Shown here: piece after piece, positions 40,913 through 49,529 of the stretch
How positions within the stretch are numbered: position 1 is the stretch's first letter
Layout of the letters: every line of letters starts with the position of its first letter
Origin: Pseudomonadota bacterium
GTDB taxonomy: Bacteria; Bdellovibrionota; Bdellovibrionia; Bdellovibrionales; Bdellovibrionaceae
Reading direction: 5' to 3'
DNA: 55,175 bases
Assembly (NCBI GenBank): GCA_021300175.1
Contig: JAJTIC010000030.1
Location: 1 to 55,175, forward strand
Program-made: the position numbers and the translations under genes
Notes under the pieces: model-generated
Seen by the model: the letters and a program-made list of their open reading frames with translations, nothing else
Told to the model about the DNA's origin: nothing
The model's database searches: none

Positions 40913-43637
40913 TGAAGTTCGCGGACAATTTTTAGAGTACTTCAAAAAACAGGGTCACGAAGTTTTACCTTCTTCCTCTTTGATTCCTGAGAACGACCCA
41001 ACCCTTCTTTTTGCCAATGCAGGAATGAACCAGTTTAAAAATCTGTTCTTGGGCCTTGAACATAAACCTTTCAAGCGAGCTGCAACGTCTCAGAAGTGCG
41101 TCCGAGCTGGCGGTAAACACAATGACCTTGAAAACGTAGGGTTCACAGCAAGACACCATACTTTCTTCGAAATGCTTGGGAACTTTTCTTTTGGTGATTA
41201 CTTTAAAAAAGATGCGATTCACTTTGCCTGGGAACTCCTCACGAAAGTTTACGGTATTCCCAAAGAAAAGCTCTATGTGACAGTTTTTCAAACTGATGAT
41301 GAAGCTGCTGATATCTGGCACCAGCAAGAGGGAGTTCCTAAAGAGCGCATTTTTCGCCTTGGCGAGAAAGATAATTTTTGGAGAATGGGTGACACAGGTC
41401 CCTGCGGTCCTTGCACAGAAATTTTCTATGACCACGGTCCTCGCGCAGGACGTGAAACGGATCCTTTCAAAGGGATCTTGGCCGGTGAAGATCGCTTCGT
41501 GGAAATTTGGAACTTAGTTTTCATGCAGTTTTACGAAAAATCACCTGGGGTTATGGATCCCTTGCCAAAGCCCAGCGTGGACACAGGCTCGGGACTGGAG
41601 CGCCTCACAGCAGCTCTTCAAGGAAAGTTGAATAACTACGACACAGATCTTTTCTGGCCCATGGTTGTTCGCACCGCTGAGCTTGCGAAAAAAGAAAGTC
41701 TTCTCAAAGTCATCGAGCAAATCGACAAAGAGGGCGTTCATGCACAGATCTCTCCGTCAATTCGCGAGGAAGTTGCGGCTCTGAGAGTTGTGGCAGACCA
41801 TATTCGCTCTGGCTCATTCCTCATTGCTGACGGTGCCTTGCCATCCAATGAAGGCCGCGGCTATGTTTTGCGACGAATTTTACGAAGATCTATCCGCTAT
41901 TTCCAAAAGCTCAGTGGTGGTGATTCTTTCCTGCCACAAGTTTCTGAGATTTTGATTCGTGAAATGTCTGGACAATATCCAGAACTGAATGCTCGCAAAG
42001 ACGTGGTCTTGAGCACACTGAAAGACGAACAAGATCGATTCATGCAGACTTTGGGGACAGGGACCTCCATCCTTAATGAATCTCTCGCAAAACTGAAGTC
42101 ACAAAACCAAAAACAAGTCCCTGGCGATCTTGTTTTTAAGCTCTATGACACTTATGGATTTCCGGCCGATCTCACACGCTTAATGGCAGAAGAGCAAGGC
42201 TTCAGTGTCGACGAAAAACAATTCGACAAAGAGATGGAAGCTGCCAAGGAAAAAGCAAAGGCTAGCTGGAAGGGTAAAGGAATTTCTTCAAACGAAGCTC
42301 ACTTAGTCGCGCTCGCACAAAAAGCGAAAGATCAATCGTCTGCGACAAATTTCACGGGTTATAAAACGACCGATGATCTAGCAGAAGTCCTACTTCTGTC
42401 TGACGGCGAAAAAGAAGTTTCTTCTTTAAGAGCAGGGCAAACTGGATTTGCCATTTTGAAATCGACTCCTTTCTACGCCGAGGGCGGTGGTCAAGCTGGC
42501 GATCAAGGGCTTCTAATTGCAGACGGCACTGAAGTTCAGGTTGTTGATTGCACCAAACAACTCGATATCCATTTGCATCAACTGAGTCTTCAAAAAGGCG
42601 AGATTAAAGTGGGCCAGAAGCTCAAGGCCACAGTTCATAGCAAAGACCGTCGAAATACCGCAGCTAACCACAGTGCGACTCATTTACTACACTCAGCTCT
42701 TAGAAAAGTGCTGGGGACTCATGTCACTCAAGCGGGACAGATGGTAGATCCGCAAAGAATCAGATTTGACTTCACTCATAATAAACCTCTCACCAATTCA
42801 GAGCTCGAACAAATTGAAAGTCTCATCAATGAAGAAATCGCCAAAGCAGTTCCTGTGACTGCAAACATTATGAAACACAAAGAAGCTCTTGCTGCTGGGG
42901 CTATGGCTTTGTTTGGTGAAAAGTATGGGGATGAAGTTCGCGTTTTAAAAATGGGAGATTTCTCCACAGAACTCTGCGGTGGAACGCATGTGCAGAATAC
43001 AGCTGAAATCCGCATCTTCAAAATCGTGTCTGAGTCGGGAGTCAGTGCGGGCGTGCGCCGTATTGAAGCCATCACTGGGGACTTGGCAGTGCAGTATCTC
43101 TTTAAAAACTTGACCGAGAATCAGAGAGCTCGACATCAAGCAGGTCTTGGCGAGAACTGGGTCACCTACTTAGAGTCGACAAAAGATATGTCTCAATGGA
43201 TTGAAGAGAAGAAGACAGAGATCAAGAATCTCGAAAGAGAAATGAAAAAAGCTCAAGGGGGCCAAATCAATCTCGATGCTTTGGTGCAAAGTTCTCATCT
43301 TTTCAAATCAAAAGCGGGCGACGCCAAGTTTGTCTTTGCTGATTTGAAGGTGGAAGATCGTGATGTGCTGGCACAAGCTACAGACCAACTCAAAGACAAA
43401 GTCCGTACAGGTGTGGTCGTGGTCCTGGGACAAGGGTCATCGACACATCCTTTGATCGTTGCCGTCTCTAAAGACCTCAACCCCGAAGTTTCGGCCGGAA
43501 ATCTGCTGAAAGAGCTTGCCGCTGTTATGGGTGGCAAAGGCGGTGGCAGACCTGATTTCGCTCAAGGAGCAATCCCTGATCGAAGCAAATCCCAAGAAGC
43601 CCTCAAAAAAGCAAAAGAGCTACTGAACATCCAGTAG
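40902..43637 (+). CDS. alaS: Alanyl-tRNA synthetase
   Basis: A 911-residue class II synthetase with all domains in order. The aminoacylation domain begins with RGQFLEYFKKQGHEVLPSSS and FANAGMNQFKNLFLG; the middle domain has the VADHIRSGSFLIADGALPSN block near residue 300. The editing domain carries NHSATHLLHSALR near residue 588 and a later Cys-His site (ELCGGTHVQ near residue 690). The C-terminal domain ends with MGGKGGGRPDFAQG near 871. It overlaps recX by 11 bases. A terminator overlaps its last codons. Confidence 0.98.
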   Translation: MKSNEVRGQFLEYFKKQGHEVLPSSSLIPENDPTLLFANAGMNQFKNLFLGLEHKPFKRAATSQKCVRAGGKHNDLENVGFTARHHTFFEMLGNFSFGDYFKKDAIHFAWELLTKVYGIPKEKLYVTVFQTDDEAADIWHQQEGVPKERIFRLGEKDNFWRMGDTGPCGPCTEIFYDHGPRAGRETDPFKGILAGEDRFVEIWNLVFMQFYEKSPGVMDPLPKPSVDTGSGLERLTAALQGKLNNYDTDLFWPMVVRTAELAKKESLLKVIEQIDKEGVHAQISPSIREEVAALRVVADHIRSGSFLIADGALPSNEGRGYVLRRILRRSIRYFQKLSGGDSFLPQVSEILIREMSGQYPELNARKDVVLSTLKDEQDRFMQTLGTGTSILNESLAKLKSQNQKQVPGDLVFKLYDTYGFPADLTRLMAEEQGFSVDEKQFDKEMEAAKEKAKASWKGKGISSNEAHLVALAQKAKDQSSATNFTGYKTTDDLAEVLLLSDGEKEVSSLRAGQTGFAILKSTPFYAEGGGQAGDQGLLIADGTEVQVVDCTKQLDIHLHQLSLQKGEIKVGQKLKATVHSKDRRNTAANHSATHLLHSALRKVLGTHVTQAGQMVDPQRIRFDFTHNKPLTNSELEQIESLINEEIAKAVPVTANIMKHKEALAAGAMALFGEKYGDEVRVLKMGDFSTELCGGTHVQNTAEIRIFKIVSESGVSAGVRRIEAITGDLAVQYLFKNLTENQRARHQAGLGENWVTYLESTKDMSQWIEEKKTEIKNLEREMKKAQGGQINLDALVQSSHLFKSKAGDAKFVFADLKVEDRDVLAQATDQLKDKVRTGVVVVLGQGSSTHPLIVAVSKDLNPEVSAGNLLKELAAVMGGKGGGRPDFAQGAIPDRSKSQEALKKAKELLNIQ

Positions 43638-43646
43638 CTTTTTTTT
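43619..43646 (+). terminator. Rho-independent terminator overlapping the end of alaS
   Basis: GCTACTG-AACATC-CAGTAGC hairpin followed by eight T residues. The alaS stop codon lies in its 3' arm. Confidence 0.92.
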
Positions 43647-43673
43647 AGTCTCTCAGATTCTTTTTCCAGCTGT

Positions 43674-44279
43674 TTAGTTACAGCTGAAGTTCTTATATGC
43701 ATTATTGTTCAAGAGCTCTTCTGCTAAGAAACTCTTAAGTAGTTCGCCTTTACCATCACAAATGTCTGTCGACAAATCACAAGGTGTTGCTTTGTAACCC
43801 AGCTGATCACTGCCCTGTCCATCAAAGGCCTCTGCATAAGGAAAGCTAGAAATCACTTGAGCGCATAAACGGCCCGCTTCATAAACAGGTTGATTAACTA
43901 TGCGACAAATTTTGTTCGATGCAATGAATTCAGTAATAAATTGTGCGTGTTTTCCTTTCACACAATAGATTCCCGACAACTCTTCACCACCAGTTCTAGG
44001 ATTTAGTCTAAATGATTTTAATATGTAAGAAACTTCGTCGACTCCATTACTCGGAGAAAGATCCAGATCAAGCATCAAGTGAGAATCAGAAAGCACAAAG
44101 TCCTGAGCCAAAATTTTAAGACTGCTATAATCAGAAAGGTCTATCTGCTGCACAACCGCTTCTTGCAGAATCTTACCACTCAAGCTCGCATTAGACTCTC
44201 CGCTCGGTACGGGCGCACCGCAGTTTTGATAAGAAACCATAAGCAACAATGAACCGAGAATCAGACCGATCTGTCTCAT
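43674..44279 (-). CDS. Probable lipoprotein of unknown function
   Basis: A 201-residue exported protein. Residues 1-20 form a short signal peptide (LILGSLLLMVSYQNC). The likely lipid-accepting Cys20 sits in SYQNC, which is not a canonical lipobox because Asn takes the small-residue position. The mature part holds about six Cys, suggesting disulfides, with no recognised domain. I choose ATG 44279, since GGGGGA lies about 6 bases upstream; the longer frame to 44372 lacks a start context. It converges on alaS. An unusual inverted repeat and FliA-like box lie upstream. Confidence 0.72.
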   Translation of the reverse strand: MRQIGLILGSLLLMVSYQNCGAPVPSGESNASLSGKILQEAVVQQIDLSDYSSLKILAQDFVLSDSHLMLDLDLSPSNGVDEVSYILKSFRLNPRTGGEELSGIYCVKGKHAQFITEFIASNKICRIVNQPVYEAGRLCAQVISSFPYAEAFDGQGSDQLGYKATPCDLSTDICDGKGELLKSFLAEELLNNNAYKNFSCN

Positions 44280-44299
44280 CCGAATCCCCCTTGAGGAAA

Positions 44300-44353
44300 T
44301 TATCGGAATAAGACAGACCAAAGTTGAGACTTTTTTTTGTCTCACAGTGAGAC
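44300..44353 (-). promoter_or_regulatory. Candidate promoter and TGAGAC/GTCTCA repeats upstream of the lipoprotein gene
   Basis: On the minus strand 44353-44339 reads GTCTCA-CTG-TGAGAC (perfect 6-3-6, extended to 7-1-7), followed by eight A residues and a further GTCTCA (44330-44325). Downstream TCAACTTT-N12-TCCGATAA resembles a FliA promoter (TAAAGTTT-N11-GCCGATAA), with the -10 box at 44307-44300, 20 bases before the ATG. Confidence 0.45.
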
Positions 44354-44390
44354 ACCACTTTGGGGGCCTCAACGATTGCGCACCTCAAAC

Positions 44391-44420
44391 AAAAAACCCA
44401 GGTTCATCACCTGGGTTTTT
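44391..44420 (-). terminator. Rho-independent terminator after rpsI
   Basis: On the minus strand AAAAACCCAGGT-GATGA-ACCTGGGTTTTTT forms a 12-bp stem with a T run. It lies 25 bases after the rpsI stop; the mirrored T run suggests it also works on the plus strand. Confidence 0.93.
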
Positions 44421-44444
44421 AGCACTAGCATTTGCGCTAAGTAA

Positions 44445-44840
44445 TTATCGCTTAGAGTACTGACCTCTGCGACGAGCACCACGGAGACCGTATTTCTTAC
44501 GTTCAACCGCACGCTGATCACGAGTCAAGAATCCAGCTTTTTTCAGCAGAGGTCTGAATTCTGCGCTAAAAGCTGTCAATGCACGCGCGATACCTAAACG
44601 GATCGCACCAGTTTGTCCATTCTCACCACCACCAGCAACAGTGATATCAACATCAAATTTGCCAAGTTGGTTAACAGTGTCGAATGGCTGCAAGATAACC
44701 ATCTTTGACTGCATGCGCTTCAAATAGTCATCAGATTTCAAACCATTGATCGTTAAATTTCCTTTTCCAGGCTTCAAGAAAACGCGAGCTGCGCTCGTTT
44801 TTCTTCTCCCAGTTGCGTAAAATACTTTTTCTGCTGCCAT
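44445..44840 (-). CDS. rpsI: Small-subunit ribosomal protein uS9
   Basis: A 131-residue uS9. The N-terminal [20 protein letters not shown], the [19 protein letters not shown] block near residues 67-85 and the basic C-terminal [13 protein letters not shown], which reaches the P-site tRNA, are all present. It follows rplM by 3 bases in the conserved rplM-rpsI operon. ATG start. Confidence 0.99.
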   Translation of the reverse strand: MAAEKVFYATGRRKTSAARVFLKPGKGNLTINGLKSDDYLKRMQSKMVILQPFDTVNQLGKFDVDITVAGGGENGQTGAIRLGIARALTAFSAEFRPLLKKAGFLTRDQRAVERKKYGLRGARRRGQYSKR

Positions 44841-44843
44841 GGA

Positions 44844-45287
44844 TTAGTCCTTCTTTGCCTTAATAACGTAAGGTTGAGGTTTTTGAGTTGAGTGTGGGTG
44901 CTCAGCCCCGCTGTAAGCTTTCAACTTGTTGATCAAGCTGTAAGAAAGCTTATTTGTGGGAAGCATTCCACGAACGGCTTCAGAGATAATGAAAGCAGGA
45001 TCTTCAACTTTCATTTGCGCCGCAGTCTTTTCTTTCATTGATCCGAAGAAGCGTGAGTGTCGATAGTATTTTTTCTCTTCCCACTTTGTTCCAGTCATTT
45101 CAATTTTGTCAGCATTGATCACAACAACAAAGTCCCCATTATCCACGTGAGGAGTAAAAGTCGGTTTGTGTTTTCCACGGAGAAGAGTTGCAACGTGTGT
45201 GGCTACACGGCCGAGTCTCTGTCCGGAAGCATCGATGATCCACCATTGGCGATCTGCTTCTTCATTTTTTGCCATCCAAGTATTCAT
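44844..45287 (-). CDS. rplM: Large-subunit ribosomal protein uL13
   Basis: A 147-residue uL13. WWIIDASGQRLGRVATHVAT near 15-34, GKHKPTFTPHVDNGDFVVVI near 39-58 and VRGMLPTNKLSYSLINKLKA near 110-129 are family blocks. It heads the rplM-rpsI operon, and AGAAGGA lies just upstream of the ATG. The 127-base gap to truA probably contains its promoter. Confidence 0.99.
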   Translation of the reverse strand: MNTWMAKNEEADRQWWIIDASGQRLGRVATHVATLLRGKHKPTFTPHVDNGDFVVVINADKIEMTGTKWEEKKYYRHSRFFGSMKEKTAAQMKVEDPAFIISEAVRGMLPTNKLSYSLINKLKAYSGAEHPHSTQKPQPYVIKAKKD

Positions 45288-45414
45288 AAATATTCCTTCT
45301 ATGTTTTGTGAAATCTCTCAACAAGGGATAACGGGCCGCTTGCCAAGAATCTCAAAAACTTTCGCCTTTTTCGAAGTGATAAGCGTCTCCGGAAATGCAA
45401 AAGGAATGGACTTT

Positions 45415-46200
45415 TTAGATTCGGCGGCACTTCTTGTCAAGAGATGATGGATAATTAACTTTCCAAAGAAAGAGACCTTGGGGCGGAGCTGCGGGCCCAG
45501 CTTCCCTGCGATCTTGAGCATTTATAATTTCATCAATAGTTTCAATGGGTTGTGACTTCATGGCCAAATCTAGCTGAGTGCCTACCAAATTTCTCACCAT
45601 TTGCTTAAGAAAACCATTCCCGGTGACTTCGAACTCAATCAGCCCAGGCTTGCGCTGCCACCAGCGGGCAGAATGTATTTTTCTCACAGTGTGGGGAACC
45701 ACAGTCCCACTACTTTGGAACGACTTAAAGTCTTTTTCCCCAATCAATCGCTCAGCGAAAGAGTTGAGCTGAGCCAGATCCAATGGAGAGCGAATCCAAT
45801 AGCTGTAACGATGAAGAAGTGCTGTGGGGCGCGGAGAATTCCAAATCCAATAGCGATAAGTCTTTTTCTCTGCTGACAATGTGGAATGAAATTCCTCGGG
45901 GGCCGTGTAGGCTTTCTTGATGACAATCGAGTGCGGAAGCAAAGATCTGACGGCCCAACAAAAATCCCGAGGCATTTTTCGAGAAGTTTCGAAATCACCC
46001 ACTTGCCCATAAGCGTGAACACCGGCATCGGTTCTCCCTGAAGCATTCACTCCGATGGGTTCATTGAAAAGTTTTGAGAGTGCTGTCTCCACAGTTTCTT
46101 GAAGGGATGGCTTTTCAGAAGCATGTTTATGCTCTTTTTGCTTCTGCCAACCACAATAATCTGTCCCATCATAAGAGACGATGAATTTTACTTTCTGCAT
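45415..46200 (-). CDS. truA: tRNA pseudouridine(38-40) synthase TruA
   Basis: A 261-residue pseudouridine synthase modifying positions 38-40 of tRNA anticodon arms. The catalytic Asp is in VNASGRTDAGVHAYGQVGDF near residues 52-71. VSYDGTDYCGWQKQ near 6-19 and FEVTGNGFLKQMVRNLVGTQ near 195-214 are conserved. I choose ATG 46200; an alternative TTG at 46209 would add three residues. It lies 139 bases after the gene for the outer membrane-like protein on the same strand and 127 bases before rplM. Confidence 0.96.
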   Translation of the reverse strand: MQKVKFIVSYDGTDYCGWQKQKEHKHASEKPSLQETVETALSKLFNEPIGVNASGRTDAGVHAYGQVGDFETSRKMPRDFCWAVRSLLPHSIVIKKAYTAPEEFHSTLSAEKKTYRYWIWNSPRPTALLHRYSYWIRSPLDLAQLNSFAERLIGEKDFKSFQSSGTVVPHTVRKIHSARWWQRKPGLIEFEVTGNGFLKQMVRNLVGTQLDLAMKSQPIETIDEIINAQDRREAGPAAPPQGLFLWKVNYPSSLDKKCRRI

Positions 46201-46339
46201 AGCGATCAACTACTCTAGAAGAAGGTCATTGACCAGCCTAAAGTAGGGGCCTGGATTTGCATTTCAAAGGCGATTGTGTTTGCGATTGCCATGACTGTGG
46301 GAATGGCCATTCATCATTTTGTACGGCAGATTTTTAGTT

Positions 46340-47146
46340 CTAAAAATCAACTGTAACTCCGAGACTGATCGCCTGCGAAGTGAAGTCGATGTCTTTCTTC
46401 AAGCCTTGCATGGCCCGAGCTTCGAGGTTCACATACATGTCGGCAATTCCGTACTCTTCACCCAAGCGAAAGGCACTTTGGGGATCAAACGCCGTGATTG
46501 AAAACAATAGACCACCCCCCCCACCCACGGCCGCTGCACCAGCAAACTGTGGAGATTTCCCATCATCCCGAGACTCTGCCAAACCGTAATAAGTTCCGCC
46601 CCCCAAGACATAAGGAACAACCCACTGGCGGCGCACGTATTCAAAACGATAAATCAAAAATGCCGACAAGGGCACGAGATACAGATTGTAAGCTTCGCGA
46701 GCTTTAGAATTATCACGCACAAAAGTGCCGCTTCCGCGCCCTGTGGCAATCCCTGTTCCCAGTTGCCCGCCAAAAGCACCGAAGCGTGTGCGAAGTTGCC
46801 ATTCATAATCGTAGTTGAATCCAAAAACATTGGACTCTCCATACATGGACTCAAAAGTAATTCCATTTCCACCTCTAATTTCGGGTGGAGTCATTGACGT
46901 GAATCGAAAGCTGCTGGATTTCGTTTTTTCCCTCAGAGGAACTCGGTATTGATAAGTTCCGTCTTTATTAATCCTCATAAGCCCCTTGGCAGCTCCAGGA
47001 TGTGGAACTTTCAAAACTCCTCCCTTGGGTGGCGCAGGAGGTAATTTCGGAGGTCCTTGTAAAATTGAATCTTGAGCCAGAGCCCCCGATGAAATTCCAA
47101 AACTCAAAAAAGCTACAAAAAGGAGAAAGACTTTGGATCTACGCAT
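46340..47146 (-). CDS. Putative outer membrane beta-barrel protein
   Basis: A 268-residue exported protein. Residues 1-24 are a signal peptide ending ALA. Residues 28-60 are Pro/Lys-rich. From residue 75 there are alternating amphipathic strands with Gly and aromatic residues (VFGFNYDYEWQLRTRFGAFG, WVVPYVLGGGTYYGLAES), and the protein ends in a terminal Phe (VTVDF). These are typical of a small outer membrane barrel, although I do not recognise a named family. Its ATG overlaps the end of the CFI-box gene by 8 bases, so the two are co-translated. Confidence 0.72.
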   Translation of the reverse strand: MRRSKVFLLFVAFLSFGISSGALAQDSILQGPPKLPPAPPKGGVLKVPHPGAAKGLMRINKDGTYQYRVPLREKTKSSSFRFTSMTPPEIRGGNGITFESMYGESNVFGFNYDYEWQLRTRFGAFGGQLGTGIATGRGSGTFVRDNSKAREAYNLYLVPLSAFLIYRFEYVRRQWVVPYVLGGGTYYGLAESRDDGKSPQFAGAAAVGGGGGLLFSITAFDPQSAFRLGEEYGIADMYVNLEARAMQGLKKDIDFTSQAISLGVTVDF

Positions 47147-48485
47147 GTTTTCTCCCGCTTTTTTTGATCAGCAAGAAAAACACTGCGGCCAGAGACAGAG
47201 TCAAGAGAGCAAAAACAAGTGGAGCATTGAAATACATCCAAACCCCGGCCACCATGGGCCAAAGTAAAACGCGAACCAAAGCACGTAAACTCTCTGATTG
47301 AGAAATTTTCAAGGCCCAATCTGGTGAGTTCTCGTAGTACCACTTCACAAAAGATCTTCCAGCCTGGAATTTTAAGAGCACTTCGCTGCGGAACTGGCGA
47401 AGCAAGTTCACTTGTGGCGCCATACTTGATCCGAAAGCGGCTGTCGCAATGAAACAACTCTGCCCGTCGAGAAGGCCCACCACTTTACCAGGTGTCGCAC
47501 GGTATCTCGTGGGTGTCGCATTGAGGACTGCGGGATCAGAAAAGTACTGAACATTCCCCGCTTCATCTACTGAGGCCATCAAAAAGTCATAAGTCACATC
47601 ATTATTAAGCCCGTCCACTTTATTATTACTGAGGGATGCCGCGACCACAGTTTTGTCTTTCACCAACAAGTCAGCATACCCATCAGTGGCGGGGCTCAAA
47701 CAAAAACTTCCTTGAGTGGGCCGATAGTACATTCTCAGACGGTCCCACTTGATATTCGACGAATCACTGGGGCCTGTTGCTGCACGCTCGAGGTCATTCA
47801 CAAAAGCTTTTTTATCACCGGGCTGCATGGAAAACTTACAAAATCCTTCGTCTGCCGCACAGGCCGTTGACCAACCATCGGCATGACGGGCAGCTAATGC
47901 CGCATCGACGCCGCGAAAGTTGACTTTCAGACTGACTTTATTCGAAAAATCAGTGGTGCTTGAACCATTAGAAACTCCAACATCAAGGGTACCGTTAAAA
48001 TCAGAATTGCTCGAACAACTGGCGGAATCCGCAGCGTTGCAAATGTTATCCCAATCAATACGTACCCAGAGTATTGACCCAGCGACCGGAGTTGAAACTG
48101 ATTGATCTGAAATTGTAACTGTTGCGTTGCCCCACTTAGCCATGAACGAAGAGCTTGCAGGGACTGAGTCGACTTGAAACTCAACATAAAGTCTTAAATC
48201 ATTGTGCACTGACTTTTCATTGCACGCCAATTGAGTCGTCGTGCAAAGATTTGTTATGTTAGCGCAAGTATCACAAGTGGAATTCGGATCATTGGCCCCA
48301 GATGGGCATAAAGAGGTCGTACCATTACCGATGTACCCCGCATAAATTTTGATATTCGCCGGATCTGAGGTATCGAGAGCTGAAACAGTATCAGAGCTGA
48401 CGACGACATTACTGATCGCCGCCAGTGAGAGTGCTGAATAAAATAGCAATGCAATGAAGGCCCATCCCGTGACAACTCTGGTCAT
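47139..48485 (-). CDS. Exported protein with CFI-box C-terminal domain
   Basis: A 448-residue protein. Residues 1-23 are a signal peptide. The middle (25-335) is a beta-rich, Thr/Ser/Asp-rich region with several Cys pairs (CPSG, CDTCANITNLC, CNAADSASC), probably extracytoplasmic. Residues 344-448 match the CFI-box C-terminal arrangement: CFIATAAFGS, then LLRQFRSEVLL, a Trp/Tyr-rich spacer and two hydrophobic segments (near 401-435), and a basic end (KKSGRKHA). Such tails suggest membrane sorting of the upstream part. The function of the large domain is unknown. Confidence 0.7.
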   Translation of the reverse strand: MTRVVTGWAFIALLFYSALSLAAISNVVVSSDTVSALDTSDPANIKIYAGYIGNGTTSLCPSGANDPNSTCDTCANITNLCTTTQLACNEKSVHNDLRLYVEFQVDSVPASSSFMAKWGNATVTISDQSVSTPVAGSILWVRIDWDNICNAADSASCSSNSDFNGTLDVGVSNGSSTTDFSNKVSLKVNFRGVDAALAARHADGWSTACAADEGFCKFSMQPGDKKAFVNDLERAATGPSDSSNIKWDRLRMYYRPTQGSFCLSPATDGYADLLVKDKTVVAASLSNNKVDGLNNDVTYDFLMASVDEAGNVQYFSDPAVLNATPTRYRATPGKVVGLLDGQSCFIATAAFGSSMAPQVNLLRQFRSEVLLKFQAGRSFVKWYYENSPDWALKISQSESLRALVRVLLWPMVAGVWMYFNAPLVFALLTLSLAAVFFLLIKKSGRKHA

Positions 48486-48506
48486 AGAGTGATTGCAGCA
48501 CGGCTT

Positions 48507-49529
48507 TTAGTGGATGTCAAAAATTCGCTCGGCTATTTGAATGCCGTTCAAAGCAGCGCCTTTTCGAATATTGTCAGAAACAACCCACATCAACCACAAT
48601 TTTGGGTTCTCGGGATCACGATGGATCCTTCCCACATAAACAGGGTCTTTCCCAGAAACTTGAATTTGCAGAGGATAATCAGATCCTTTGGCATTTTCTT
48701 GCACCACAAGCCCCCGTTCAGATTTGAGGCTTGAAAGAAACTGCTCGCGAGAGACTTCTTTGTCCAAAGTGATCCAAACGGTTTCTGCGTGAGCATTCAA
48801 CACGGGTACTCGAACAGTGAAAGCGGAAACATGAAGATGAGGAGCTCTAAGAATTTTTTTAGTTTCTTTTTGAACTTTGACTTCTTCAGACGTGAAGCCC
48901 TCTTCGTTGAAAGAGCCAATTTGAGGAATACAATTAAAAGCAATTTGATGAGCAAAATTCTGAGACTGCACTTTTTCGCCAGCTTGAACTTGCTTGGTTT
49001 GAAACAAGAGCTCATCAAAGGCCGCTTGCCCGGCTCCGCTGACCGCTTGATAAGAAGAAACTTTGACTTCTTTGATTCCAAAATCCCTGAGGAGTGGCTT
49101 CAAAGCCACCACCAACTGAATGGTACTACAATTGGGGTTAGCAATGATTTGGGGGCGAGGATTGGTCGTCAGTAAATCCCCGTTGACCTCGGGTACAACC
49201 AAGTGAGTCTGAGGATCCATGCGGAAAGCTGCTGAGTTATCTACAGCCCACGCGCCACTGGCCACCGCTTGAGGAGCCCATTCTTTGCTGATGTCATCCC
49301 CTGAGGAAAAAAACACCAAATCAAGTCCTTCAAAACATCCTGGCTTTAAAACTTCAAGAGGATAGTTCTTACCCTGAAGTGTAATGACTTTTCCGAGCGA
49401 AGCTTCGCTAGCAAAAGGACGCAAGAGATCGACAGGAAACTTCCTCTGTTCGAGAGTTTCCATAAAGCTTTTTCCCACCATACCGGTGGCGCCAACGACT
49501 CCAATTTTAAGTTTTCTTAGGCGCATCAT
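48507..49529 (-). CDS. asd: Aspartate-semialdehyde dehydrogenase
   Basis: A 340-residue enzyme that reduces aspartyl phosphate to the semialdehyde, the second step for diaminopimelate, lysine, threonine and methionine. KIGVVGATGMVGKSF at 7-21 is the nucleotide site. IANPNCSTIQLVVAL near 126-140 holds the catalytic Cys, and SAFTVRVPVLNAHAETVWI near 241 holds the catalytic His. The start is ATG 49529, with GAGGA 5 bases upstream; it overlaps the pssA end by 23 bases. Aspartate kinase is elsewhere in this window. Confidence 0.96.
   Translation of the reverse strand: MMRLRKLKIGVVGATGMVGKSFMETLEQRKFPVDLLRPFASEASLGKVITLQGKNYPLEVLKPGCFEGLDLVFFSSGDDISKEWAPQAVASGAWAVDNSAAFRMDPQTHLVVPEVNGDLLTTNPRPQIIANPNCSTIQLVVALKPLLRDFGIKEVKVSSYQAVSGAGQAAFDELLFQTKQVQAGEKVQSQNFAHQIAFNCIPQIGSFNEEGFTSEEVKVQKETKKILRAPHLHVSAFTVRVPVLNAHAETVWITLDKEVSREQFLSSLKSERGLVVQENAKGSDYPLQIQVSGKDPVYVGRIHRDPENPKLWLMWVVSDNIRKGAALNGIQIAERIFDIH

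Noticed and set aside
46276-46356. 26-residue GTG frame on the plus strand with a hydrophobic stretch and AAAGG upstream
   Set aside because: It overlaps the 3' end of the outer membrane protein gene on the other strand, and the supporting context is slight; chance is likely.
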